DNA from: Alphaproteobacteria bacterium
GTDB lineage: Bacteria; Pseudomonadota; Alphaproteobacteria; Sphingomonadales; Sphingomonadaceae
Assembly (NCBI GenBank): GCA_005882415.1
Contig: VBAE01000206.1
Location: 1-8,514 of the forward strand
Length of the DNA stretch: 8,514 bases
Reading direction: 5' to 3'
Shown here: positions 1 to 6,422 of the stretch, in pieces
How positions within the stretch are numbered: the stretch's first letter is position 1
How the letters are laid out: the number at the start of each line of letters is the position of its first letter
The notes under the pieces: model-generated
The model's input: the letters and a program-made list of their open reading frames with translations, nothing else
The model's database searches: none
What the model was told of the DNA's origin: nothing
Position numbers and translations under genes: made by a program

Positions 1-80
1 GCGGATCGTTCACGATGAGCAGCACGACGACGCCCGGCCTTTACCAAGGCACTTTCACGGTGACCGTGCAGTATAATTGA
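1..80 (+). CDS. C-terminal end of a DUF4402-like surface protein (partial)
   Basis: Only the last 25 codons are inside the window, in the frame that starts at base 3 and ends with TGA at 78-80. The visible tail ends GTFTVTVQYN, a short alternating beta-strand motif just before the stop. This resembles the C-terminus of DUF4402 proteins, secreted beta-sandwich proteins often found with fimbrial or surface genes in sphingomonads. The last strand being at the very C-terminus fits that family. The gene converges on the minus-strand Hpt gene, and the two coding ends overlap by 26 bp (55-80). The family call rests on the tail alone; the reading frame is more certain than the name. Confidence 0.5.
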   Translation, partial: GSFTMSSTTTPGLYQGTFTVTVQYN

Positions 81-327
81 GGAGATTGAGCAGGGGCTCG
101 GCGATGGCGCGGATGCGCTCGTCGTCGGCATCCTCCACCGCGCCGGCCGCTTCGCTTATCTCGGGAAAGCCGAACACGCCGCCGGCGCCCGCGAGGCTAT
201 GGGCGATGGTCCGCACCGCCTCGAAATCCCCAGCCGCCAGCGTTTCCACAAGCCGCCCATGCTCTTCCGCGGCACGCCGCCGGAAGGCGTGGCGCAGCGC
301 CTCCAGCCGTTCCTCGAAATCGCTCAC
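55..327 (-). CDS. Small Hpt-domain phosphotransfer protein
   Basis: A 90-residue protein made up of a single histidine phosphotransfer (Hpt) domain. Hpt proteins relay a phosphoryl group between receiver domains in the cytoplasm. The GTG start at 327-325 overlaps the stop of the upstream response regulator (GTGA, 4 bases), which points to translational coupling. A longer frame open to 561 is only a shadow of that regulator. The phosphorylatable histidine is His43 in the segment TIAHSLAGAGGVFGF. The usual Hpt pattern is H-x-L-K-G, and here Ala replaces the common Lys, while the following small residues and the Gly-Phe turn are kept. The rest is amphipathic helix, as expected for a four-helix bundle. 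It is the last gene of the kinase operon and its 3' end overlaps the convergent gene at the window's left edge. Its likely partners are the two receivers of the same operon. Confidence 0.85.
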   Translation of the reverse strand: MSDFEERLEALRHAFRRRAAEEHGRLVETLAAGDFEAVRTIAHSLAGAGGVFGFPEISEAAGAVEDADDERIRAIAEPLLNLLNYTARSP

Positions 328-692
328 GCGCCGAGGAAGTCCCGAACCTGGCGGGCGAGCACCATCGGGTCGAACGGCTTGGCGATCACGCCCCTTGCGC
401 CCAATGCGATGAAGCCGCCGACTTCCTGCGCCTGCGTTCGGGCGGTGATGAAGACGACCGGCACGTGGGCGGTGGCGGGCTCGTCGCGGAGCCTGGCGAG
501 GGTGGTCGGGCCGTCCATGTTCGGCATCATCACGTCGAGCAGGATGAGGTTCGGGTGCCACGACGCGGCCTCGGCGAGCGCTTCCGCTCCCGACGCGCAG
601 GTCCGCACCTCCAGCTCCGGGTCGAGCTCCAGCGACATCGCCGCCACCTCGCGAATGTCGGCCTCGTCGTCGACATAGAGGATTCGCGCCAT
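324..692 (-). CDS. Single-domain CheY-like response regulator
   Basis: A 122-residue receiver domain with no output domain. All switch residues are present: the acidic pair Asp8-Asp9 in YVDDE, the phospho-acceptor Asp53 in LILLDVMMPNMDG, Thr83 in FITA and Lys105 in the AKPF motif. The ATG at 692-690 shares one base with the stop of the upstream kinase (TGATG), and its own stop overlaps the Hpt start, so the three genes should be transcribed and translated together. Stand-alone receivers of this sort act either as intermediates in a phosphorelay or by binding a partner protein. The adjacent Hpt gene favours the relay role. The final target of the pathway is not visible in the window. Confidence 0.93.
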   Translation of the reverse strand: MARILYVDDEADIREVAAMSLELDPELEVRTCASGAEALAEAASWHPNLILLDVMMPNMDGPTTLARLRDEPATAHVPVVFITARTQAQEVGGFIALGARGVIAKPFDPMVLARQVRDFLGA

Positions 693-2812
693 CAGCCCTC
701 GGGGTCCTTCTTCGCCGCGAGCAGGCCTTCGACCGTTTCCACCAGCCGCTCCAGGCTCGCCCGGGACTTGGTCAGCACGGCAGCGACGCGGGCGGCAAGC
801 TCGGGCGCCGCATCCTGTGCGGTGAACACGACGACCGGAATCCGCTCCCGCCGCCGGTCGAGCTCGGGCAGCAGGTCGAGGCCGTTGCCGTCGGCAAGCG
901 CGACGTCGAGGATGAGGAGGTCGACCGGCGCGGTGCGGAGCAGCGCCTGGGCGGCGGTGAGGCTCGGCACCGACAGCATCTCGGCTTTGCCTTCGAACGC
1001 GCTGGCGACGACGCGGAGCACGTCGGGATCGTCGTCGACATGTAGGAGGCGGTGCCGGCCCGCGGCGGCCGAAGCGCCGGTCGGAAGCCGGTCCTCGGCG
1101 GGGAGGTCGACCTTGAACACGGTCCCGCCCTCGGCCGGATTGTCGAAGCTCACCGATCCGCCGAGGCGGGTGACGATCTCGCGCACGATGCTGAGGCCGA
1201 GGCCGGTGCCGCCCTTCTGCCGCGTGTCGGAGGAGTCGGCCTGGGCGAATTTGGAGAAGATGCGGCCCCGGAACTCCTCCGGGATGCCCGGGCCGCTGTC
1301 GGCGACGCAGATCCGGTAGCGCCGGTCGAGCGGCATCGCCGAGATGGCGATCACGCCCCCCTCGGGCGAGAATTTGGCGGCGTTGGAAATGAGGTTGGTC
1401 ATCACCTGCATCAGCCGGTCCGGGTCGGCGATCACCACCGCGCCTTCCGCCACCGGCTCAAGCTTCAGGGTCACCCCGAAACCGTCGGCGAAGGCGCGAT
1501 TGGCCTGGAGCGCCTGCTCGAGCAGAGGCGCGAGCGGGACCGGAACCGCGTTGAACGCGATCTTGCCCGATTCGATCTTCTCGATGTCGAGGATGTCGTT
1601 GATCAGCCGGACGAGCCGCTCGCTGTTCGAATGGGCGATCTTGATCAGCCGCGCCGCCTTTTGCGGAAGTTCGCCCCCCGCCCCGCCCGCGAGGAGCCCG
1701 AGCGAGCCCGCGATCGAGGTCAAAGGCGTTCGAAGCTCATGGCTGACCGTCGAGACGAACTCGCTCTTCATCTGCTCGATCTGCTTGCGCTCGGTCGCGT
1801 CGCGGACGATCGCCACGTAGCGAAGGCCGTCGGCGAGCGGGACGGGGCTGATCGCGACGTCGCTCGGGAAGGTCGAGCCGTCGCTGCGGCGGCCCCAGAA
1901 TTCCTCGATCCTGCCGACATCGCCCGAGCGCCGCCGCTGGAGGCGCTTGAGGAAGGTTTCGATCTGGCCCTGGTCCGGCGCGACCTCGAACAGGATTCCG
2001 ACGTCGCGCCGAATGAGCTCGCTCGGGTCGTAGCCGTAAAGGCGGGCGGCGGCCGGGTTCAGGCTCTCGATGCTGCCGCTGCTGTTCAAGGTGATGATGC
2101 CGTCCTTGGCATTGGTGAATATCGCTTCCTGGCGGGCGGCGAGGTCTTCCATGCGCTGCAAGGCGAAGCGTTTGGCGCGGGCGCTGCGCGCGGTGCTCCA
2201 CGATGCCGCGAAAAGCAGCGCCGCGAGCACCGCCAGGAGACCGTAGGTGAGATCCTGCGAGCGTTGCCGGGCGACGTCGGCATTGTGGACCGCCGACTGC
2301 AGCCGCCGCTGCTCGTCGGCATCCATCAGCGCGACATGCTTGCGGATGTCGTCCATCAGCGCCTTGCCGCGTCCGGTCGAGACCAGCGCCTGCGCCTTTG
2401 CCCGATCGCCGCCGAGCTGAAGCTGCACGCAGAGGTCGGTGACCGCGATCTTGGCGGTGGAGAGGGCCTTCAGGTGCGGAAGCTCCCTCTGCAGCGGCGA
2501 GTCCGGACCGAGGCGCTGGCCCACGCTGGAGATCGAGCGCTCCACCTGTCGGCGTGCCGCGCGATAGGGCTCGAGAAAGCTCGGATCGCCGGTGACCAGG
2601 AAGCCGCGCTGGCCGATCTCCAGATCCTGGTGGAGCGACAGCATGCGCTGGATTTCGAAGCGCGCCTGGTACGACCGGTCGACATCCTCGCGCAGCCGCT
2701 GGCTTCGGGTGAACTCCTGCGAGAGGAGCCCGGCGAGGAGGAGGAGGATCACCGGAATCGCGGCGAGCGCGGCGATGCTGACGATGCGGTCGCGGCGCAG
2801 GCGGCGCTTCAT
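692..2812 (-). CDS. CHASE3-PAS hybrid sensor histidine kinase
   Basis: A membrane hybrid kinase of 706 residues counted from the ATG at 2812. Order of parts: basic N-terminus and transmembrane helix (about 10-30); periplasmic CHASE3 domain (about 44-181, with GQRGFLVTGDPSFLEPY); second transmembrane helix (188-207); PAS domain (about 221-342); HisKA with phospho-His358 in SHELRTP; ATPase domain with Asn477 (N box), Asp505 in DSGPGIP (G1) and GGTGLGLS at 534-541 (G2); and a C-terminal receiver (about 588-698) with acidic residues 593-595, phospho-Asp636, Thr664 and Lys682. All catalytic positions are intact. The frame stays open to a TTG at 2959, but that would leave only 17 bp to the divergent pilin start. 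The GTG at 2836, preceded by GAGG three bases away, is a real alternative and would add eight residues. It heads the operon with the response regulator and Hpt genes. The signal it senses is unknown. Confidence 0.93.
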   Translation of the reverse strand: MKRRLRRDRIVSIAALAAIPVILLLLAGLLSQEFTRSQRLREDVDRSYQARFEIQRMLSLHQDLEIGQRGFLVTGDPSFLEPYRAARRQVERSISSVGQRLGPDSPLQRELPHLKALSTAKIAVTDLCVQLQLGGDRAKAQALVSTGRGKALMDDIRKHVALMDADEQRRLQSAVHNADVARQRSQDLTYGLLAVLAALLFAASWSTARSARAKRFALQRMEDLAARQEAIFTNAKDGIITLNSSGSIESLNPAAARLYGYDPSELIRRDVGILFEVAPDQGQIETFLKRLQRRRSGDVGRIEEFWGRRSDGSTFPSDVAISPVPLADGLRYVAIVRDATERKQIEQMKSEFVSTVSHELRTPLTSIAGSLGLLAGGAGGELPQKAARLIKIAHSNSERLVRLINDILDIEKIESGKIAFNAVPVPLAPLLEQALQANRAFADGFGVTLKLEPVAEGAVVIADPDRLMQVMTNLISNAAKFSPEGGVIAISAMPLDRRYRICVADSGPGIPEEFRGRIFSKFAQADSSDTRQKGGTGLGLSIVREIVTRLGGSVSFDNPAEGGTVFKVDLPAEDRLPTGASAAAGRHRLLHVDDDPDVLRVVASAFEGKAEMLSVPSLTAAQALLRTAPVDLLILDVALADGNGLDLLPELDRRRERIPVVVFTAQDAAPELAARVAAVLTKSRASLERLVETVEGLLAAKKDPEG

Positions 2813-2847
2813 CAGGGCGGGATCGGAGAACGGCACGCGCCTCGTTA

Positions 2848-2883
2848 GCCGCAAAAGGGCGTCAGGCAATGCGGTTTTGCGGC
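2848..2883. promoter_or_regulatory. 9-bp inverted repeat in the kinase/pilin divergent region
   Basis: GCCGCAAAA at 2848-2856 is matched exactly by TTTTGCGGC at 2875-2883, with an 18-base spacer. It lies 36 bases upstream of the kinase ATG and about 95 bases upstream of the pilin ATG. The arm spacing would suit either a dimeric regulator binding site or an RNA hairpin in the kinase leader. No clear sigma-70 promoter is seen here. The symmetry is seen directly; the function is inferred. Confidence 0.35.
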
Positions 2884-2976
2884 GGGCGGAGGAGAGGATC
2901 GGCCCGCTTCCCTCGTGCCCGGGTTTAATATCTTGGAAAGCACCGGCCCCTATACCCAAAGAGCCGGAGGTGACCC

Positions 2977-3135
2977 ATGAGATCGATTATCAAGCTGCTG
3001 CGCGACCCCAAGGGCGCGACCGCGATCGAATATGGCCTCATCGCCGCCCTCATCGCGGTCGCCGCGATCGGCGCCTTCGCGACCCTCGGCAACACGATCA
3101 GCACTACGTTCAACAACGTCCAGACCAAGATGTAA
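2977..3135 (+). CDS. Flp/Fap family type IVb pilin
   Basis: A complete 52-residue prepilin, the major-subunit type for Tad/Flp pili used in surface attachment. A strong Shine-Dalgarno sequence, GGAGG at 2966-2970, lies six bases before the ATG. The basic leader ends at Gly13 and is followed by ATAIEYGLIAAL, the classic prepilin-peptidase site with Glu at +5 and Tyr at +6 of the mature protein. A hydrophobic helix to about residue 37 and a short polar tail (NTISTTFNNVQTKM) complete the usual form. The mature pilin would be 39 residues, normal for the family. It is divergent from the hybrid kinase. No prepilin peptidase, secretin or ATPase gene of a tad/cpa locus is nearby, so it looks like a stand-alone pilin gene that depends on machinery encoded elsewhere. 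It was recognised by reading the frame directly because it is very short. Confidence 0.95.
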   Translation: MRSIIKLLRDPKGATAIEYGLIAALIAVAAIGAFATLGNTISTTFNNVQTKM

Positions 3136-3154
3136 GCGCCGGCAGGCAGCGCTT
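3134..3154 (+). terminator. Weak hairpin after the pilin gene
   Basis: AAGCGC at 3134-3139 pairs with GCGCTT at 3149-3154 around a 9-base loop, starting inside the pilin stop codon. No T-run follows directly, although a pyrimidine-rich stretch with TTTT occurs at about 3171-3184. It may be a weak terminator or an mRNA 3'-end stabiliser. Confidence 0.25.
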
Positions 3155-3200
3155 CGAACCGCGTCTCGCACTTCCTCCCTTTTACCGTCCGCGCAGCACA

Positions 3201-3229
3201 TTGACAGCACGCGGTGCCGGCTTGTTCAT
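3201..3229 (+). promoter_or_regulatory. Possible -35 element of a promoter for the acyltransferase remnant
   Basis: A perfect TTGACA at 3201-3206 is followed after 17 bases by GTTCAT (3224-3229), which matches TATAAT at only three of six places. It lies 31 bases before the ATG of the broken acyltransferase gene. The perfect -35 hexamer could be chance; the weak -10 keeps confidence low. Confidence 0.22.
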
Positions 3230-3259
3230 CCTCGCCCGTTGCTTCTAGGGGTGTGCGCG

Positions 3260-3538
3260 ATGGTGGGGAGTGGGGAGAAGATGGAGGCGCGCCCGTTTCA
3301 GGATGTCGCCGGCTGCGCGCCTCGCCATCGGCGGCTTTACGGCATCCAGTATCTCCGCGCTTTCGCAGCGTCATCCGTGGTTGCCGTCCATGCCAGCCAC
3401 CGCCTCTTCGTCTTCGGGCTTGGCGTCGAGCTTTTCTTCGTTCTCAGCGGCTTCTTGATGGTCGCGATCACCGATGAACGCTCTCGCAGCGCGCATTTCC
3501 TGAAGGACCGCATCCCTCGAATCGTCCCTGTCTACTAG
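3260..3538 (+). pseudogene. 5' part of a broken acyltransferase-3 (OafA/YrhL-type) gene
   Basis: The first 92 codons of an acyltransferase-3 family membrane protein. These integral inner-membrane enzymes move acyl groups onto surface glycans or lipids. The segment YLRAFAASSVVAVHASHR contains the family's Arg-x10-His motif, and FGLGVELFFVLSGFLM is the next conserved segment. The frame ends in RIPRIVPVY followed by TAG at 3536-3538, where relatives usually have Trp (PlYW), so a single TGG to TAG change fits. Beyond the stop the same frame continues with family-like sequence, IVTLTMLAVQL, which supports a nonsense mutation rather than a natural end. The ATG at 3260 has AGGGG about eight bases upstream; the ATG at 3281, after GGGAG, is an alternative start. 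The C-terminal portion continues in another frame from about 3598. Confidence 0.8.
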
Positions 3539-3597
3539 ATCGTCACATTGACGATGCTGGCGGTCCAGCTCACCGGCCCCTTGTGGCATGAAGGACG

Positions 3598-4251
3598 ATG
3601 CCGCTGGTGGCCCAGGGTTGGACGCTCAACTACGAGATGCTGTTTTACGGAATGTTCGCACTGACGCTGCTCCTTCCGCGCCGTCTTCAGCTTCCCTGCC
3701 TCACCGTCTCGGTCTTCGCCCTGGTAGCCGCAGGATTCATTTTCCATCCGGTGCAGCCCGCGCTTTATACGTGGACGCGCGCATTTTCCCTCGAATTCCT
3801 GGCGGGGGCCTGGATCGGCCACATTTGGCAGCGGAACGGCCGCCTCTGGCCGCTGCTGCTCGCCGCGATGTCCGTCGGATTTCTGTTCGCGGTCCTTCCG
3901 GCGCCGTCGCAAGCCCCTGCCAGAGTAGCAGGTGCGTGCATTGTGACCGCAATGTTGCTGGGCGTCCTCATTCTCGAACGCAGGGGAGAAGGTATAGGAC
4001 GTTTCCGCCTCCCGCTCATCCTGGGCGACGCAAGCTACTCGATCTATCTCTGGCAGGGGTTCGCCTTGATGGCTGCACACTCTCTGGCCACCCACGTCGC
4101 TTTTGTGGCGAAGCTCCAGGGCGCCATATTCTCCATCATGGCGATCGCGGGCGGAGTCGCGGCCTATTATCTGGTCGAGCGGCCGCTTCTCCGCGCGCTC
4201 CGACGTGCTCGCCGTTACCGGCGCGGCGTGCCCATTCCTGCCGGCATTTGA
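3598..4251 (+). pseudogene. 3' part of the broken acyltransferase-3 gene
   Basis: A 217-codon frame that carries the rest of the acyltransferase-3 domain. It begins at the conserved PLVAQGWTLNYEM segment and continues through several hydrophobic helices, the RLPLILGDASYSIYLWQGF motif and the closing YYLVERPLL motif before a basic tail. All of these are typical of the C-terminal two thirds of the family. It is in a different frame from the 5' part, and a TGA at 3589-3591 closes it upstream. No Shine-Dalgarno sequence precedes the ATG at 3598, which falls inside the conserved domain. Only about 80 bases separate the TAG in the 5' part from the GWTLNYE segment, where relatives usually have around 50 residues, so roughly 20 codons seem to be missing as well. 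An automatic annotation could call this a gene of its own; I read it as the remnant of one gene. Confidence 0.75.
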
Positions 4252-4303
4252 TACGAACGGCCCGGGAGTGAGGCTTGGCTCAGGCGGCCTCGACAGACAG
4301 GGC

Positions 4304-4347
<44 letters not shown>

Positions 4348-4387
4348 CGGTAGCTCCCTTCATGGTGCTCGCCGCACCAAGACATGC

Positions 4388-5302
4388 TCATGCTGCCGGC
4401 TCATTTAAGCGCTTTTCGAGGTCAGCGATCGTCTCCACCAGCTCCGCCAACGGCGGCGGCTGCGCCATGAACATGTCCGCCATTGCTACGTAGTCGCTCG
4501 CCAGCGCCACGGTCGTGCCCGCCGGCAAGAGCCGCAGCTGACCGATCACGGCGGTGTCGTAAGAAGCCGCCTTGTCCGCGAACATGAGGCTCTTGTTGCG
4601 CACAACGGCGGCGAGCAGCTCGGGGCGCGCCAGCGCCTCGGCAGTGACGCCCGCCCGGTCGAGCATCACCAAGTCATAATAATGGCGGGAGAGCCCTTCG
4701 CGCAGCGCGCCCTTGTGGTGCAGCGAATGGAGCAGCGTCGCCTTCTCCCAATAGGTGCGCACCACGCTGAGCGTGGGTACCAGGGTCTCGCTGTCGGGAA
4801 GCTCGCGCGGGAAATCCTCGGAGGTGCGGGGATAGTTGAACAGCAGCGTCTGCAGGTCCTTGTCTTCGGGATCGAGCTCAACGTTCCAGCCTTCGGTGGT
4901 GCCCAATGCCGCCTCGATCGCCTTGGTCAGTGACGGCATCGCCACCGTCTCGACATAGGCCTGCGCGGCCGCCTTGAGCGCCTTGATGCGCCGATCCCGC
5001 TCTTTGCCGCTGATGCCGCGTTCCATCGGCTGCGCTATCTGGTCGATCAGCGGCGCATCGCGTCTGATCGTCAGGTCGACGTCCTCGGAGAAGCGCTGAA
5101 TGATGCCATAGGCCTTGGAGAGCGAAGTTCCGCCTTTGAAGGTGACATGGTCTTTGAGTTCGGGGGTGGTCGTCAGCCGGCGCAGCGTCCAGCAGACCCA
5201 GAAGTCCTTCTCGATCACGATCGGCGTGAGGTCACGGCGACTCGCCGCCTCCTCGATGAAAGCGCGGCGGTCCGCTGCGGGGCGGCGTGCGAACTCATCC
5301 AT
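4388..5302 (-). CDS. AbiEii/AbiGii-type nucleotidyltransferase toxin
   Basis: A 304-residue protein of the AbiEii nucleotidyltransferase family, the toxin of type IV toxin-antitoxin systems that also give abortive phage defence. Visible motifs: KDFWVCWTLRRL (32-43), then FKGGTSLSKAYGIIQRFSED continuing to VDL (55-77), which holds the GGTSL signature and the Asp74-x-Asp76 metal-binding pair. WEKATLLHSLHHKG (185-198) and SRHYYDLVML (205-214) are the later conserved motifs; Lys187 and the Arg-His-Tyr-Tyr-Asp group are intact. Length and motif order are normal, so it is probably active. Members of the family add nucleotides to RNA targets, with tRNA acceptor ends shown for some homologues. The ATG at 5302 overlaps the upstream antitoxin by 8 bases. 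The gene ends about 40 bp from a tRNA-Ser remnant. Confidence 0.93.
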   Translation of the reverse strand: MDEFARRPAADRRAFIEEAASRRDLTPIVIEKDFWVCWTLRRLTTTPELKDHVTFKGGTSLSKAYGIIQRFSEDVDLTIRRDAPLIDQIAQPMERGISGKERDRRIKALKAAAQAYVETVAMPSLTKAIEAALGTTEGWNVELDPEDKDLQTLLFNYPRTSEDFPRELPDSETLVPTLSVVRTYWEKATLLHSLHHKGALREGLSRHYYDLVMLDRAGVTAEALARPELLAAVVRNKSLMFADKAASYDTAVIGQLRLLPAGTTVALASDYVAMADMFMAQPPPLAELVETIADLEKRLNEPAA

Positions 5303-5915
5303 GGCGTGCCGCGTCGATCTTCAGAACGACATCTCCCATCCAGCCGGCCATCTGCGGCCGCGCCTGAAGCAGCGCCTTCATGTCCTGGTCGTCGACGCGT
5401 TGCGCGAATCGTTTGATGAGGGCGGCGTCGATCTGATCCTTGCCTAGATAGGCTAGCGCCTGCACGACCGCATTGGCGCCGTCGGGCGCATCATCCAGCA
5501 CGGGCGCCCGGCTGTGCCGGAGGGTCAGGCTGCGCCCCCCGACACGCCTGGAGCGCGAGCGGCCACTGGTCGCGTAGCTGGCCTTGGCCGGCACCTGGGT
5601 CGAGAGTCCGAGGCTGTTGGCAGCTGCGGCCCCTGAGGGCGCCAGCCTGTCTCCGCTCTGGGCGGCGACCGCTGCGGCCAAGCTGTCGGGATCGGGGCTC
5701 AAGGCGCCAAGCTTGTCGTGCTGACGCGGATAGTCGTAGATTCCCCGGCCGACCCGGCGGACGTCGCCGGTCTTGGCCAAGCGCGACAGAGCCATATCGA
5801 CCGCGCCGCGTGTGCCGAAGTCGACAAAGTGCCTGGGCGTGAACACCCAGCCGCGTCCCTTCGTGCGGACGCGCTTCATGATCCTATCGGCCATCGGGGG
5901 CACGCGCTTGCTCAT
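5295..5915 (-). CDS. DUF6088/AbiEi-like antitoxin and transcriptional regulator
   Basis: A 206-residue protein whose N-terminal half (RTKGRGWVFTPRHFVDFGTRGAVDMALSRLAKTGDVRRVGRGIYDYPR, residues 17-64) is a winged helix-turn-helix as in DUF6088/AbiEi antitoxins. The C-terminal half (about 75-206) matches the expected toxin-neutralising part and includes LGALSPDPDSLAAAVA and PSGAAAANSLGLSTQVP. In known AbiE systems the antitoxin both counters the toxin without forming a stable complex and represses its own promoter. The antitoxin-first order and the 8-base overlap with the toxin gene fit that arrangement. The ATG at 5915 lacks a Shine-Dalgarno sequence and sits next to a palindrome; an ATG at 5894 (Met8) is an alternative, also without a clear ribosome site. 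A leaderless transcript is possible. AT-rich upstream DNA contrasts with the GC-rich gene. Confidence 0.9.
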   Translation of the reverse strand: MSKRVPPMADRIMKRVRTKGRGWVFTPRHFVDFGTRGAVDMALSRLAKTGDVRRVGRGIYDYPRQHDKLGALSPDPDSLAAAVAAQSGDRLAPSGAAAANSLGLSTQVPAKASYATSGRSRSRRVGGRSLTLRHSRAPVLDDAPDGANAVVQALAYLGKDQIDAALIKRFAQRVDDQDMKALLQARPQMAGWMGDVVLKIDAARHG

Positions 5916-5917
5916 TG

Positions 5918-5949
5918 TTGTTAGATAATAGCATTGTTATTTCTAACAA
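5918..5949 (-). promoter_or_regulatory. Palindromic operator and promoter of the antitoxin-toxin operon
   Basis: TTGTTAGA at 5918-5925 is the exact reverse complement of TCTAACAA at 5942-5949, with a 16-base AT-rich spacer. On the minus strand TTGTTA (5949-5944) could serve as -35 and TATCTA (5927-5922) as -10, 16 bases apart. This would put the transcription start about at the antitoxin ATG. The position fits the autorepression known for AbiEi antitoxins, which bind inverted repeats in their own promoter. The repeat is seen directly; binding is inferred. Confidence 0.6.
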
Positions 5950-6019
5950 ACCAATACGAATGCGGTCGGACCCAACCCCCCTAGGTGTTCCGGCTCATGC
6001 GGCGCTGATGACAGGGGGT

Positions 6020-6036
6020 AATGGCGGAGAGGGTGG
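6020..6036. repeat. Right direct repeat (tRNA-Ser 3' end)
   Basis: An exact second copy of AATGGCGGAGAGGGTGG, 1,716 bases to the right of the first. The tRNA match stops at 6036; the bases that follow (AAGGCAC) no longer resemble the T arm. Only the acceptor 3' strand and CCA end are kept, as expected for an attachment-site core. Confidence 0.75.
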
Positions 6037-6056
6037 AAGGCACAAGCGCAGCGTAA

Positions 6057-6077
6057 GACATTGAGAAATGTCGTTTT
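6057..6077 (+). terminator. Small hairpin followed by TTTT
   Basis: GACATT (6057-6062), loop GAGA, AATGTC (6067-6072), then GTTTT. This is a compact 6-bp stem with a GNRA-type tetraloop and a short T-run on the plus strand, as in a weak intrinsic terminator. No plus-strand gene ends just before it, so it may be left over from a lost gene. Confidence 0.3.
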
Positions 6078-6370
6078 AAATCCTTGATTCTGGTTGATGC
6101 CCCCTTCGATGCCCCTACCCTTTTGTTCGGTTCGATTCCCGCAGCGCTGCGGTTAGGTCACGTTGGATTGCATTCAGGGCTGCGGGACGGGGGACACACC
6201 TTTCGCATATTGGCAGGAGCCGGGGCCGCCTTGGGGCACGTACATCGTGCGGCTGATTGGGCGCATAAGCGTCGGCCGGCACTGGAAACGGTATCTTGAG
6301 GACGCCGCGATCATCGTCCTGATCGAGGAACTCGTGAGCGTGCAGAAGTCTAGATAGAGCTTATCGCAGG

Positions 6371-6398
6371 TGTCCGCTTTCGACCCATTGCGGTCATT
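6371..6398. repeat. Palindromic intergenic repeat, copy 1
   Basis: A 28-nt unit beginning TGTCCGCTTT and ending GCGGTCATT. TGTCCGC and GCGGTCA form an imperfect stem around the loop TTTCGACCCATT. It matches the copy at 7057-7084 at 25 of 28 positions. It lies 24 bases past the stop of the RidA gene, a usual place for REP-type elements. Confidence 0.6.
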
Positions 6399-6422
6399 AG
6401 CCGTGAGCCAGAAAGGCCGCAG

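Larger units (their letters stand above)
5950..6422. other. Gene-poor stretch between the antitoxin promoter and the RidA gene
   Basis: I see no gene I can support here. The stretch holds the right tRNA-derived repeat, a small AT-rich hairpin and one palindromic repeat. A 64-codon plus-strand frame from ATG at 6163 to 6357 (with WGTYIVRLIGRISVGRHWKRYLEDAA) has no ribosome site and matches nothing I recognise. It might be a gene remnant, but most likely it is chance. AT-rich patches at 5915-5960 and 6050-6085 stand out from the surrounding DNA and fit a recombination scar. Confidence 0.4.

Noticed and set aside
328..561. N-terminal extension of the Hpt protein
   Set aside because: It overlaps the response regulator in another frame and has no domain character; the GTG at 327 gives the expected coupled start.
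1052..2848. Long plus-strand open frame of 598 codons
   Set aside because: It is fully antisense to the hybrid kinase, is rich in Arg, Asp and Glu, and has no recognisable domain; long antisense frames are common in GC-rich genes.
2933..2956. TTGGAA and TATACC as a pilin promoter
   Set aside because: The spacer is only 12 bases, too short for a sigma-70 promoter, and no sigma-54 pattern fits.
2813..2959. N-terminal extension of the hybrid kinase to 2959
   Set aside because: The first codon would be TTG with no ribosome site, it would nearly touch the divergent pilin start, and the added residues are not kinase-like.
6126..6144. T-loop-like string GGTTCGATTCCCGC
   Set aside because: The flanking bases do not form a T stem or acceptor stem, so it is probably a chance match rather than a tRNA remnant.
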